Origin: Bacilli bacterium
GTDB lineage: Bacteria > Bacillota_I > Bacilli_A > RF39 > UBA660
Length of the DNA stretch: 64,000 bases
Reading direction: 5' to 3'
Assembly: GCA_030602345.1 (NCBI GenBank)
Contig: JAUVZX010000003.1
Coordinates: 22,933 to 86,932, forward strand
The translations under genes and the position numbers were made by a program. The notes under the pieces were generated by a model, which did not search any database, was not told the origin of the DNA, and saw only the letters and a program-made list of their open reading frames with translations. Position 1 is the stretch's first letter. Each line of letters starts with the position of its first letter. Below, one piece after another: positions 1 through 7,745 of the stretch.

Positions 1-326
1 GAATAATTAATTATTCTATTAAAGATGAAAGAAGAGTTGATTTGAGAATCAATGTATCTTATAAGACTGATCATAATCAAGTAGTATCAATAATAGAAAA
101 AATAATTAAAAAACACAAATTAGTTTTAAAAGAGAATGAATATTTAATTAGGTTTGCAGAGTATTCTCAAAGTTCGTTAATCTATAATGTAAGAGTTTGG
201 AGTAAGAAAGATGACTACTGGACTGTATATTATGATTTGATGGAACAAATAAAAGTAGAGTTCGATAAAAATAATATTGAAATTCCATATAACAAGATGG
301 ATGTATATATAAAAACAGACAAATAG
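1..326 (+). CDS. Mechanosensitive ion channel MscS family, C-terminal part (5' truncated by window)
   Basis: The reading frame is open from base 3 to the stop at 324-326 with no start needed, so this is the end of a gene that begins outside the window. The visible ~107 residues match the cytoplasmic C-terminal region of MscS-type small-conductance channels: an N-Y-S-x(5)-RRVDL beta segment, the V-R-V-W-x-K-x-D-D-Y-W motif and the closing N-x-I-E-I-P-Y motif that forms the end of the cytoplasmic cage. Family role: release of osmolytes on membrane tension. The pore helices are not in the window. A TTG at 42 is available as a start but would cut the domain. A terminator overlaps the stop codon. 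Confidence 0.8.
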   Translation, partial: IINYSIKDERRVDLRINVSYKTDHNQVVSIIEKIIKKHKLVLKENEYLIRFAEYSQSSLIYNVRVWSKKDDYWTVYYDLMEQIKVEFDKNNIEIPYNKMDVYIKTDK

Positions 327-337
327 TCTGTTTTTTT
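312..337 (+). terminator. Rho-independent terminator after mscS-like gene
   Basis: A 9-bp stem (AAAACAGAC/GTCTGTTTT) with a 5-nt loop is followed by a T-run. It overlaps the last codons and stop of the MscS-like gene and ends just before the next promoter. Confidence 0.85.
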
Positions 338-338
338 A

Positions 339-367
339 TTGACGCGAATAAAAAAATATCATATAAT
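339..367 (+). promoter_or_regulatory. Promoter of the Fur-znu operon
   Basis: TTGACG (339-344) and TATAAT (362-367) are separated by 17 bp. The start site would fall inside the inverted repeat that follows. Confidence 0.8.
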
Positions 368-368
368 C

Positions 369-391
369 AATTTGCAAACCATTTGCAAATT
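369..391 (+). promoter_or_regulatory. Perfect inverted-repeat operator (candidate Zur/Fur box)
   Basis: AATTTGCAAA, a 3-bp spacer (CCA), then TTTGCAAATT form a perfect 10-bp inverted repeat. It begins one base after the -10 box and ends at the ribosome binding site of the Fur-family gene. Its position would block transcription when bound. Because the first gene encodes a Fur-family repressor and the next three a Zn/Mn ABC transporter, the natural reading is metal-dependent autoregulation. The half-site is not the classical B. subtilis Zur box, so the metal is not settled by sequence. Confidence 0.75.
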
Positions 392-400
392 GGAGGTATT

Positions 401-802
401 ATGAAATACAATACAAAACAAAGAGAAGAAATAATAAATTATTTAAAAAATAATGAACATAACCATATATGTGTGGAAGATATAGAAAATTATTTGCTAG
501 AAAATAATCTGAAAATAAATAAATCTACCATTTATAGATTTTTAAATACTTTAATAAAAGAAAATCAAATAAGAAAAGTAAAAATAGATGATAAAGCTTG
601 CTATCAAATGATAATTGATGAAGATTGTCATCATGAAATACATTTTTTATGTAATAATTGTAATCAACTTTATCACTTGGAAGAAACTAAAGAATACTTA
701 CAATTTTTAAAAACTTTTCAAAAAAAGTTTGATTTACTAATAGACGATACCAAAACTGTTTTTTATGGTTTATGCAATGAATGTAAGGAGAAAAAAATAT
801 GA
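401..802 (+). CDS. Fur-family metal-responsive transcriptional regulator (probable Zur)
   Basis: A 133-residue protein with the Fur fold: a winged helix in the first ~70 residues (including the S-T-I-Y-R-F recognition region), then a C-terminal dimerisation part. It has the HHEIHF metal motif and two CxxC pairs (CNNC at 84-87, CNEC at 125-128) that bind the structural zinc in Fur, Zur and PerR. I start at the ATG at 401, behind GGAGG (392-396); an in-frame TTG at 383 lies inside the operator. It overlaps the transporter binding-protein gene by ATGA, so the four genes form one operon. The znu context favours Zur, but a manganese or peroxide sensor cannot be excluded. Confidence 0.88.
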   Translation: MKYNTKQREEIINYLKNNEHNHICVEDIENYLLENNLKINKSTIYRFLNTLIKENQIRKVKIDDKACYQMIIDEDCHHEIHFLCNNCNQLYHLEETKEYLQFLKTFQKKFDLLIDDTKTVFYGLCNECKEKKI

Positions 803-1791
803 AAAAAATATTATTTATACTAACAATACTAATATTATTAATTGCAGGATATGTATTTGCAAATCATAATTTAAAAGAGGAAGAAAAAGAATTAACTAAA
901 ATAAAAGTAGTAACGACTATTTTCCCTTATTATGACTTTACAAGACAATTATCAGATGACAATGTCGAAATAACTATGCTAATAAAACCAGGAGTAGATA
1001 TGCATAATTATGATCCTACTGCTGAAGATATAATTAATATCTTATCTTCTGATATATTTATATATACTGGTGGTCACTCTGATGTTTGGTTAGAAGATAT
1101 AATTGATGAGATAGATCCTAGTAAAACTAAGATTATCAAATTATTTGATTATGCAAATATTTTAGAAGAAGAAGAAATTGAAGGTGCAACTAGCGATGAA
1201 GAAGAGCACCATCATGACTACGATCACGATCATCATGACCATGATCATGATGATGTAGAAGATGATGAACACATATGGACTTCTATACCTAACGCCAAAA
1301 TAATTTTAGGAGTAATCAAAGACGCTTTAATAGAATATAGAATATCTTTTGAAGAGGACTATTCCTTAATTGAAGATAACTATAACGAATACGTTGTATT
1401 AATGGATGAATTAGATCAAGAAATAAGAGAGGTAGTAGCGTCTTCTGAAACTAGATATTTATTATTTGGGGATCGTTTTGCTTTTAGATATTTTACAGAT
1501 GAATATAATTTATCTTATAGTGCGGCTTTTACTGGATGTAGTACTGTTACAGAACCTTCTTTAAGAACAATGACTTTCTTAACTAAAAAAATCAAAGCTA
1601 GTGGTGTGCCTGCAATTTTACATTTGGAAGGAAGCTCTAAAAAAGTAGCAGAATCATTATCTTCAGAGACAAAAGTACCTATTTTAGAATTTAATTCGAT
1701 GCAGAATATCACAAAAAATGATTTTGAAAACAATGAAACTTATATAACGATCATGAAAAGAAATATAGAAGTATTAAGAAGTGCTTTATGA
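799..1791 (+). CDS. znuA: Zinc/manganese ABC transporter substrate-binding protein (ZnuA/AdcA type)
   Basis: A 330-residue cluster A-I metal-binding protein. It has an N-terminal hydrophobic segment (about 4-21), a first His ligand in VDMHNYDP (H69), an acidic His-rich loop at about 137-152 (HHHDYDHDHHDHDHDD), a second His at 158, and the GDRFAFRYF segment (224-232) used by the clostridial ZnuA-like clade. The His-rich loop is typical of zinc importers. No Cys follows the signal region, so it lacks a lipobox and is probably held by an uncleaved N-terminal anchor, or is released. It overlaps the regulator upstream and znuC downstream (ATGA in both cases). Confidence 0.88.
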   Translation: MKKILFILTILILLIAGYVFANHNLKEEEKELTKIKVVTTIFPYYDFTRQLSDDNVEITMLIKPGVDMHNYDPTAEDIINILSSDIFIYTGGHSDVWLEDIIDEIDPSKTKIIKLFDYANILEEEEIEGATSDEEEHHHDYDHDHHDHDHDDVEDDEHIWTSIPNAKIILGVIKDALIEYRISFEEDYSLIEDNYNEYVVLMDELDQEIREVVASSETRYLLFGDRFAFRYFTDEYNLSYSAAFTGCSTVTEPSLRTMTFLTKKIKASGVPAILHLEGSSKKVAESLSSETKVPILEFNSMQNITKNDFENNETYITIMKRNIEVLRSAL

Positions 1792-2492
1792 TAAAGTGTG
1801 AAAATATAAATTTAAGTTATGAAAATCAACAAGTATTAAAAAATATTTCTTTTGAAATAAAGGAAAATGATTATATAGGAATAGTAGGAGAAAATGGAAG
1901 TGGTAAAACTACTTTGGTGAAGGCTATTTTAGGATTAATACCAGTTGACTCAGGTAAAATTATTTATTTGGAAAATAAAAATAAAATTGGATATGTTCCT
2001 CAAAAAAATAATATCCAAAAAAACTTTCCCGCGACTGTCTTTGAAGTTGTTTTAAGTGGATTTTCATCTAAGAATAAATTTATACCATTCTATTCTAAAA
2101 AAGAAAAAGAGATAGCATTAAATAATATGAAATGTGTTAATGTGTTAAATTTTAAAAATAAATCATTTCAAAAATTATCTGGTGGAGAACAACAAAGAGT
2201 ATTGCTTGCAAGAGCTTTAAATTCTGCGGAGAAAATTATGTTTATGGATGAACCAGTAGCTAATTTAGATCCGGTTGCAACTAAAGATTTTTATGACTCT
2301 GTTGCTCATTTACATCAACATCATAATATGACTATTGTTACTACAACTCATGATATTGAAAATATTATTAAATATGCAAATAAAATATTACATATCGATA
2401 AAGAAATATTATTTTTTGGTACAACTGAAGATTATTTGAAAACAGAATATAGTAAATACATGATTGGAAGTGATCATTATGCAAATAATTAA
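1788..2492 (+). CDS. znuC: Metal ABC transporter ATP-binding protein
   Basis: A 234-residue ATPase with all the usual motifs in order: Walker A GENGSGKTT (34-42), Q-loop (VPQKN), signature LSGGEQQR, Walker B IMFMDEP and H-loop TTHD. Membership of the Zn/Mn family follows from the operon: it sits between the binding protein (ATGA overlap at 1788) and the permease (14-nt overlap). It energises import with the permease on the inner face of the membrane and is expected to be repressed with the operon when metal is plentiful. Confidence 0.92.
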   Translation: MIKCENINLSYENQQVLKNISFEIKENDYIGIVGENGSGKTTLVKAILGLIPVDSGKIIYLENKNKIGYVPQKNNIQKNFPATVFEVVLSGFSSKNKFIPFYSKKEKEIALNNMKCVNVLNFKNKSFQKLSGGEQQRVLLARALNSAEKIMFMDEPVANLDPVATKDFYDSVAHLHQHHNMTIVTTTHDIENIIKYANKILHIDKEILFFGTTEDYLKTEYSKYMIGSDHYANN

Positions 2493-3285
2493 TAGTATTT
2501 TAGAATACGCATTTTTGCAAAGAGCTTTAATCGTAGGATTGTTAGTAGTAGTTGCTCTTGCTATTTTAGGTGTTAATTTAGTCTTAAAAAAATATTCAAA
2601 TATTGGTGATGGATTAGCGCATGTTTCATTTGGTGCAATCGCTTTTGCTCTAGCTTTAGGATTTTCACCATTGCAATTTTCAATACCCATTGTGATTGTA
2701 GCAGCGTTCGTTTTACTTTTGTTAGGAGATAGTGCCAAAATAAAAGGTGATGCTGCCATAGCGATGATGGCTAGTGTTTCAATAGCTTTAGGTATAATTG
2801 CTATTAGTTTATCGGGTGGTGTTAATATTAGTATTGATTCATATATGTTTGGTAGTATTCTTGCGATTGGTAAGAGTGATTATTTATTGAGTGTTATAGT
2901 TTTACTAATTGTTATAATTACTTATTTATTTTTTTATAATAAGTTTTTTGCGATTACTTTTGATGAAGATTTTGCATTAGCTACAGGAGTTAAAGTAAAA
3001 ACTTTAAAAGCACTTTTATCAATTTTAACAGCATTGGCAATAGTAGTAGGAATAAGAATGATTGGTACAATATTAATATCTTCATTAATTATTTTCCCAG
3101 CTTCTTCGGCAATGTTATTAACTGATAAATATAAAATAGTTATGGTTTTATCGATATTCTTTTCGATTATTTCTTTTCTAATTGGATTATTTGCATCCTT
3201 TTATTTAAATATACCGGTTGGAGCAAGCATTGTGGTTTCTAATTTTATTTTATTTGTCATATCTTTTATTTACAAAAAAATATAA
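2479..3285 (+). CDS. znuB: Metal ABC transporter permease
   Basis: A 268-residue integral membrane protein of the ABC-3 permease family with about eight hydrophobic segments. The family's G-D-G-L-A-H-V-S/F-G segment appears near residue 50 (I-G-D-G-L-A-H-V-S-F-G). I start at the ATG at 2479, which overlaps the znuC 3' end; a TTG at 2464 would add five residues without a better ribosome site. Last gene of the Fur-znuACB operon. No strong terminator follows: the next promoter starts at 3289. Confidence 0.9.
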   Translation: MQIINSILEYAFLQRALIVGLLVVVALAILGVNLVLKKYSNIGDGLAHVSFGAIAFALALGFSPLQFSIPIVIVAAFVLLLLGDSAKIKGDAAIAMMASVSIALGIIAISLSGGVNISIDSYMFGSILAIGKSDYLLSVIVLLIVIITYLFFYNKFFAITFDEDFALATGVKVKTLKALLSILTALAIVVGIRMIGTILISSLIIFPASSAMLLTDKYKIVMVLSIFFSIISFLIGLFASFYLNIPVGASIVVSNFILFVISFIYKKI

Positions 3286-3288
3286 TGT

Positions 3289-3317
3289 TTTACAAAAATC
3301 ATAAAATTTTATATAAT
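3289..3317 (+). promoter_or_regulatory. Promoter of the HAAS-like membrane protein gene
   Basis: TTTACA (3289-3294) and TATAAT (3312-3317) with a 17-bp spacer. The -10 box ends 16 nt before the ATG at 3334, giving a very short leader. Confidence 0.75.
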
Positions 3318-3333
3318 GAAGATGGAGGACAAT

Positions 3334-4638
3334 ATGAAAAAGAAACGTTTTTTAAAAGAACTAGAGGAAGAATTAGTAGATTTTGAAAACAAAGAAAAAT
3401 TATTGGCTAAATATTCAAGGAAGATAGATCAGAAAGTTGCTAAAGGAATGTCTGAATTAAAAGCAGTAGCTTCTTTAGGTAGTATAGAAGAAATAGTTCA
3501 AAATGAAAAAGAACTATTAAAAACAAAAAAAGATCAAGAAGAACTAAAAGAGTTTTTAAAGCAATCAGATAAATTCATTAAAAAAGCAAGTATCTATGTT
3601 GCAGGACAATTCAAAAAAGCGGTAGACTTTTTTAAAGAAAACAATGTAAGCGTAGAACAAATATTTGAAGTTTTAATCAAAACAGCAATATTTATGTTGT
3701 TGATGTTAATTCCGTTTCAAATGATAAAAGGAATTATAAATATGGTTGCAGATGCTTCTTTATTTGGACCTTTATCTTGGGCTTCATCAGTTGCTCTTAA
3801 TTCACTTGCATTTATTTTATATATTTGTTTATCAATATATATTGTTATAAAAGTATTTGAAGAAACAGTTAAACCGAAGAAGAGTATCAGAAAAGAAATT
3901 TTTAAAGATAATGAAAAAAATTTAGTTAATGTTAGTATTTTCATTGTTAAATTAATGATTATATTAGTTGCAATACCTCTTATGATTGCATTTATTATGA
4001 GCTTATTTACTTTGGTAGGAACAATTTATTTTACATTTATGTATTTGTATATTCCTGGCTTAAATTTAGCATCATTGGCTTTAGTTCTATTCTTAGGATA
4101 TATATTATTAGTTATCTATAAATTTATTTTTGAAGATAAAGATATTTCATGGAAACCAATTATAATAAGTTTACTTATGTTAATCTTAGGGATTTTACTA
4201 AGTTATTCTTATATAGTTAAAACTCCTGCAAAACCTGTAGAATATACTCATTTTAAAGAAATACAAATGTTATATTATTATCCGGTTTATATTCATGCTA
4301 AAAATGTTGAAATAGTTCATGATACTAGAATACCTAGAAATCAAATTTCTTTTAAACTAACTTATAATAGAGATTTTAGTGACTACGATATTTTAATTGA
4401 TAATAGTGGTTCTGCTTGTGATTTAGATGCGGAAGTTTGTAATACGATTTTTATAGAAAGGCATAGAATATTTGTTTTAAGAAGAGATAATGTTGATTCA
4501 AGATTACCAATTATTATGCAATATTACTTTGATCAACTTAAAAATAATAAAAATTATAATTTAAATGATTTAATTGGATATAAATTATATGTTCATGTTC
4601 ATCCGGGCACTGCTAATCAAATTCATATAGTTAAATAA
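3334..4638 (+). CDS. Multi-pass membrane protein with N-terminal HAAS/DUF1700-like helical domain
   Basis: 434 residues. The first ~100 residues are charged helices, with a segment (G-M-S-E-L-K-A-V-A-S-L-G-S-I-E-E-I) that resembles the G-x-S-E-E-E-A-I-x-x-L-G-x-P core of DUF1700/HAAS proteins. About six transmembrane segments follow between ~115 and ~300, then a soluble extracellular-side domain of ~130 residues. DUF1700 proteins are often paired with PadR regulators, but none is next to this gene. The ATG at 3316 lies inside the -10 box, so I use 3334 behind GGAGG. The gene stands alone, ending in a strong terminator. Function unknown. Confidence 0.7.
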   Translation: MKKKRFLKELEEELVDFENKEKLLAKYSRKIDQKVAKGMSELKAVASLGSIEEIVQNEKELLKTKKDQEELKEFLKQSDKFIKKASIYVAGQFKKAVDFFKENNVSVEQIFEVLIKTAIFMLLMLIPFQMIKGIINMVADASLFGPLSWASSVALNSLAFILYICLSIYIVIKVFEETVKPKKSIRKEIFKDNEKNLVNVSIFIVKLMIILVAIPLMIAFIMSLFTLVGTIYFTFMYLYIPGLNLASLALVLFLGYILLVIYKFIFEDKDISWKPIIISLLMLILGILLSYSYIVKTPAKPVEYTHFKEIQMLYYYPVYIHAKNVEIVHDTRIPRNQISFKLTYNRDFSDYDILIDNSGSACDLDAEVCNTIFIERHRIFVLRRDNVDSRLPIIMQYYFDQLKNNKNYNLNDLIGYKLYVHVHPGTANQIHIVK

Positions 4639-4661
4639 GAAACTTTGTTTCTTATTTTTTT
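4633..4661 (+). terminator. Rho-independent terminator
   Basis: An 11-bp stem (AAATAAGAAAC/GTTTCTTATTT) with a 3-nt loop, followed by T's. It overlaps the stop codon of the upstream gene. Confidence 0.85.
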
Positions 4662-4691
4662 GTTAATAAATCAAATTTCCTCTTATTTACC

Positions 4692-4720
4692 TTGAAATAT
4701 AATAAAAATTAAGGTATTAT
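4692..4720 (+). promoter_or_regulatory. Promoter of the RCC1-repeat prepilin gene
   Basis: TTGAAA (4692-4697) and TATTAT (4715-4720) with a 17-bp spacer, 20 nt before the start codon. Confidence 0.7.
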
Positions 4721-4740
4721 GTAGATAATAGGGGGACTAA

Positions 4741-7053
4741 ATGAAAAAAGGTTTTACATTAATCGAATTATTAGTAGTGATGGTAGTGTTAGCAATAATT
4801 GCATTAATAACTGTACCAAATGCACTAAGAATGATCGATGAAGCAGCTAGAAGAGCAGATATAGCGAGCGTAAGAGGTTTAGTTAAAGCAGGCGAAGAGT
4901 ATTTCTTGAAAGAGATAACAGATGATGGCGAATTTCCATTTGAAACAAATATATATGAATTTGTTAATATAAATGGAAAAAGACCAGACAGCGCAGTAAT
5001 AATGATTAGGGATGATCAAGAAATATATATTGGCGCAGTATATAACAACAGATGTTATATAAAAGATTATAATTCTATTGAAGTTATAGTTAGTGAAAAT
5101 GCTGATGATTGTGTTGATGACACTTTAGGTTTTTCTTTCTTTGAATATAATACTAAAAGTTGGAGTAATAGATTTCAAATTTTATTAAGTAAAACAGGTA
5201 GATTGTTTTTAAATAAAAGCATTGATTACCAAACTTGGAATGAAGTATACTTCGAAGAAGAAAATGTTAAAATTAAAAAAGTGTTTGCATTTTCTCATGA
5301 TAAAATTTTCGTTATAGACTCTCGCAATAGATTACACTATATAAACTATTCTGGATTATACGGTTATCAATACTTAGAAGATGTTAAAGATGTTGTTTCA
5401 ACAGGAGCAGGAACTTATTTCTTTGTTATGATGGATGGAAGAGTAATGTCAGAGGGATCTTCAAGAGCAATGGTTCCAGGAAGTCATTCACATAATACTT
5501 CGAACTTAATAGGTTATTCAACTGCAAATAATTTTGAAGGATTAGAATACATTCCAGGATTAACAAATGTTAATAAAATAGTTGCGGATCGTCACACTGC
5601 TTATGCAATTTTAAATAGTGGCCAAGTAATGGTGTGGGGAAATAATTTAGGTGGAGCTGAATATGACTATATATATTCTTCTCCAAACGAAAATGAATAT
5701 ACACCTATAATATCAAGTAAATTTGCATTTTCTCCGAAATTAATTCCTAGTTTAAATAATGTAAAAGAAATATATGCAGTATCTGAAGTGTATCAAGGTG
5801 ATTATCCTAAAACATACGATGCTGTACACCCAGTGGCTTACGCAATTTTAAATGATGGAACTGTTAGAGTTTGGGGTAGCAATGCAAATGGAAGATTGGG
5901 ATTGGGAATTACAAATGAATCTCATTTTCAAGAAACCCCTATAATAAATAGTTATTTGCAAGGGGCAGAAAAATTTACTTTTCTTAGAGCAGACGGACAT
6001 GATTTTGGTTTTAGGGCCCATGCATATATGATTGATACAAATGGGGGCTTATATGTTTGGGGGATTGATTCAGATACTTCTGATGTAAATAGTTTGACTT
6101 TTATTCCTAATCAGATAGCAAATTCCGGAATAAAAGAAGTTATTAGAAATGCAGAAGATGACAGATATTTATCTGGTTTTTTAACAACTGATGGTGAATT
6201 TAAAGAACAAGTATATGATACTGGTGGTGGCACTGGAGGTGGCACTGGAGAATCAATTGCAATAGATTGGGATTATACTGATACATATTTCAATACAAAT
6301 GGAGTAATTATTCCTCTTGAATTTTTTTCTCCAGGATTCACCCCTATAGCTAGAATAGATGAATTGTCTCAAGATATTTGGAATATGTTATGGATGCCAA
6401 ATATGATGACTCCTGAAGAATGGAAAGTATATTGGGATCAAACTATTAATGAGTTATCTCTTGAATATGGAGTAGATGAAAATTATATTATGATGGTCGA
6501 TGATGCTATTTGGGAATATGTTCTTCACATTAATTCTTCACTTAACATGATAGATCCAAAAATTGCACTTGCATATTTGGTTGAAAATAATATGCAATTT
6601 CCTGATGAATATAGTTATTTAAAACCAGTAGGATATGAAATGTATGATGATGTTATGTTGTGTTTTTTATCAAGGGAGTTAGACAGGAATCCAGATCTAG
6701 CTATGGAGTGCTTTGTTGAATACGAAATATTACCAGAAGAAATGGATATAATTATCAATGCTTTAACACAATATTTATCAGCAACAAATCAGTTGATTTT
6801 ACTCTTAAATGATGAAGAAGTTTCAAGTGGTAACACAATAGTTATCCCAGGTTTTGGTGAATTTGGTCAAGCAAATATAAGATACGGAAGCGAAAATGAA
6901 TTAGAGCCAATTAGAATTAATCAAGTATTTTCATCATTGTCAAATGATAGATTATATTTGTTGACAGATAAAGGTGAATATATAATACATTCGTTTGGAG
7001 TTTACTTTTTCGTAGATGATCCTGACGGATTTCCATGCGGTCTTGCTTGTTAA
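4741..7053 (+). CDS. Large prepilin-leader protein with RCC1-like repeats
   Basis: 770 residues. It begins with a class III signal, MKKG|FTLIELLVV, with Glu at +5 and a hydrophobic helix to about residue 28. The leader would be cut after Gly4 by a prepilin peptidase. From ~135 to ~490 there are RCC1-type repeats, recognisable by V-M-V-W-G-N-N (~296), V-R-V-W-G-S-N-x-x-G-R-L-G-L-G (~375) and L-Y-V-W-G-I-D (~437). A Gly/Thr linker (GGGTGGGTG, ~495-503) leads to a ~260-residue domain I do not recognise, ending in CGLAC. Typical pseudopilins have 100-200 residues, so this looks like a surface protein displayed by a pilin anchor. The lipoprotein gene that follows is probably co-transcribed. Confidence 0.85.
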   Translation: MKKGFTLIELLVVMVVLAIIALITVPNALRMIDEAARRADIASVRGLVKAGEEYFLKEITDDGEFPFETNIYEFVNINGKRPDSAVIMIRDDQEIYIGAVYNNRCYIKDYNSIEVIVSENADDCVDDTLGFSFFEYNTKSWSNRFQILLSKTGRLFLNKSIDYQTWNEVYFEEENVKIKKVFAFSHDKIFVIDSRNRLHYINYSGLYGYQYLEDVKDVVSTGAGTYFFVMMDGRVMSEGSSRAMVPGSHSHNTSNLIGYSTANNFEGLEYIPGLTNVNKIVADRHTAYAILNSGQVMVWGNNLGGAEYDYIYSSPNENEYTPIISSKFAFSPKLIPSLNNVKEIYAVSEVYQGDYPKTYDAVHPVAYAILNDGTVRVWGSNANGRLGLGITNESHFQETPIINSYLQGAEKFTFLRADGHDFGFRAHAYMIDTNGGLYVWGIDSDTSDVNSLTFIPNQIANSGIKEVIRNAEDDRYLSGFLTTDGEFKEQVYDTGGGTGGGTGESIAIDWDYTDTYFNTNGVIIPLEFFSPGFTPIARIDELSQDIWNMLWMPNMMTPEEWKVYWDQTINELSLEYGVDENYIMMVDDAIWEYVLHINSSLNMIDPKIALAYLVENNMQFPDEYSYLKPVGYEMYDDVMLCFLSRELDRNPDLAMECFVEYEILPEEMDIIINALTQYLSATNQLILLLNDEEVSSGNTIVIPGFGEFGQANIRYGSENELEPIRINQVFSSLSNDRLYLLTDKGEYIIHSFGVYFFVDDPDGFPCGLAC

Positions 7054-7066
7054 AGGAGAAAATAAT

Positions 7067-7684
7067 ATGATGAAAAAAATATTTAGCTTATTGCTAGTTG
7101 CATTAGTGATAACGGGATGTACACCATCGTCGTTAAAAAAAGTTTATAAGAATATGAAATCTAATGAAATTTCAGGATATGTTGTTAATGTAAAAGCTTT
7201 TGGTAAAGTTGTAACACAAAGATATGGAAAAGAATTAAGATTTCATAATTATAAAAATGAACAAATACATATATCAGAAAAAGTGGTTATAGATTTTAAA
7301 AATTCATATTTTGAAGAATACATCATTGAAGGTGATAAGATTTTACAAAAAAAAGATAATGAATTTAAAGAAATTGAAAGTTATAATTATATAAAATATG
7401 ATATTTATTTAGAAGGTCTAAAGAATATAGATAAAGTTAATTCTAAGTCAAAGGAAATAATAAATGGTAAAGAGAATACATTATATGAGGTTACATTTAA
7501 AACTAAGGTATTAAATGATATATTAACTTCTCTAAATATAGAAAATGTAGAATCTAAAACAGTTGTAAAAGGTCGTATTCATTATGTAGATGGATATTTG
7601 ACTAGAATTAGTTATATGATAGAAGAATTTTCTATAATAGCAGAATATTCATCTGTTGACGCCGTAGACAAGATTAAATACTAA
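7067..7684 (+). CDS. Putative lipoprotein, co-transcribed with the RCC1 prepilin
   Basis: 205 residues with a lipoprotein signal peptide: MMKK, a hydrophobic stretch, and the lipobox V-I-T-G-C. The mature part (from Cys ~19) is a soluble, beta-rich protein with the look of extracytoplasmic LppX/DUF6612-like lipoproteins (T-L-Y-E-V-T-F, then a Y-V-D-G-Y-L strand), but I cannot assign a family. The start is the ATG at 7067 behind AAAGGAG (7052-7058), 13 nt after the RCC1 prepilin stop; an upstream in-frame ATG at 7016 lies inside that gene. A terminator follows. Lipid anchoring would put it on the outer face of the membrane, next to the prepilin product. Confidence 0.75.
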   Translation: MMKKIFSLLLVALVITGCTPSSLKKVYKNMKSNEISGYVVNVKAFGKVVTQRYGKELRFHNYKNEQIHISEKVVIDFKNSYFEEYIIEGDKILQKKDNEFKEIESYNYIKYDIYLEGLKNIDKVNSKSKEIINGKENTLYEVTFKTKVLNDILTSLNIENVESKTVVKGRIHYVDGYLTRISYMIEEFSIIAEYSSVDAVDKIKY

Positions 7685-7688
7685 TATA

Positions 7689-7715
7689 AAAACACTTCTT
7701 TGAAGTGTTTTTTTT
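7689..7715 (+). terminator. Rho-independent terminator
   Basis: A 10-bp stem (AAAACACTTC/GAAGTGTTTT) with a TTT loop and a T-run. Confidence 0.88.
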
Positions 7716-7721
7716 AAAATA

Positions 7722-7730
7722 TGATATAAT
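7722..7730 (+). promoter_or_regulatory. Extended -10 promoter of hisS
   Basis: TGATATAAT, ending 15 nt before the hisS ATG and directly behind the terminator T-run. The only -35 candidate (TTGAAG, 7700-7705) lies in the terminator stem, so the extended -10 probably dominates. Confidence 0.6.
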
Positions 7731-7745
7731 TATGTTGGTGATTTT

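Noticed and set aside
383..400. In-frame TTG upstream of the Fur-family gene as a start
   Set aside because: It lies inside the inverted-repeat operator and lacks a ribosome site; the ATG at 401 has GGAGG at good spacing.
3316..3333. Upstream ATG of the HAAS-like gene
   Set aside because: It is part of the -10 box TATAAT; the ATG at 3334 follows GGAGG.
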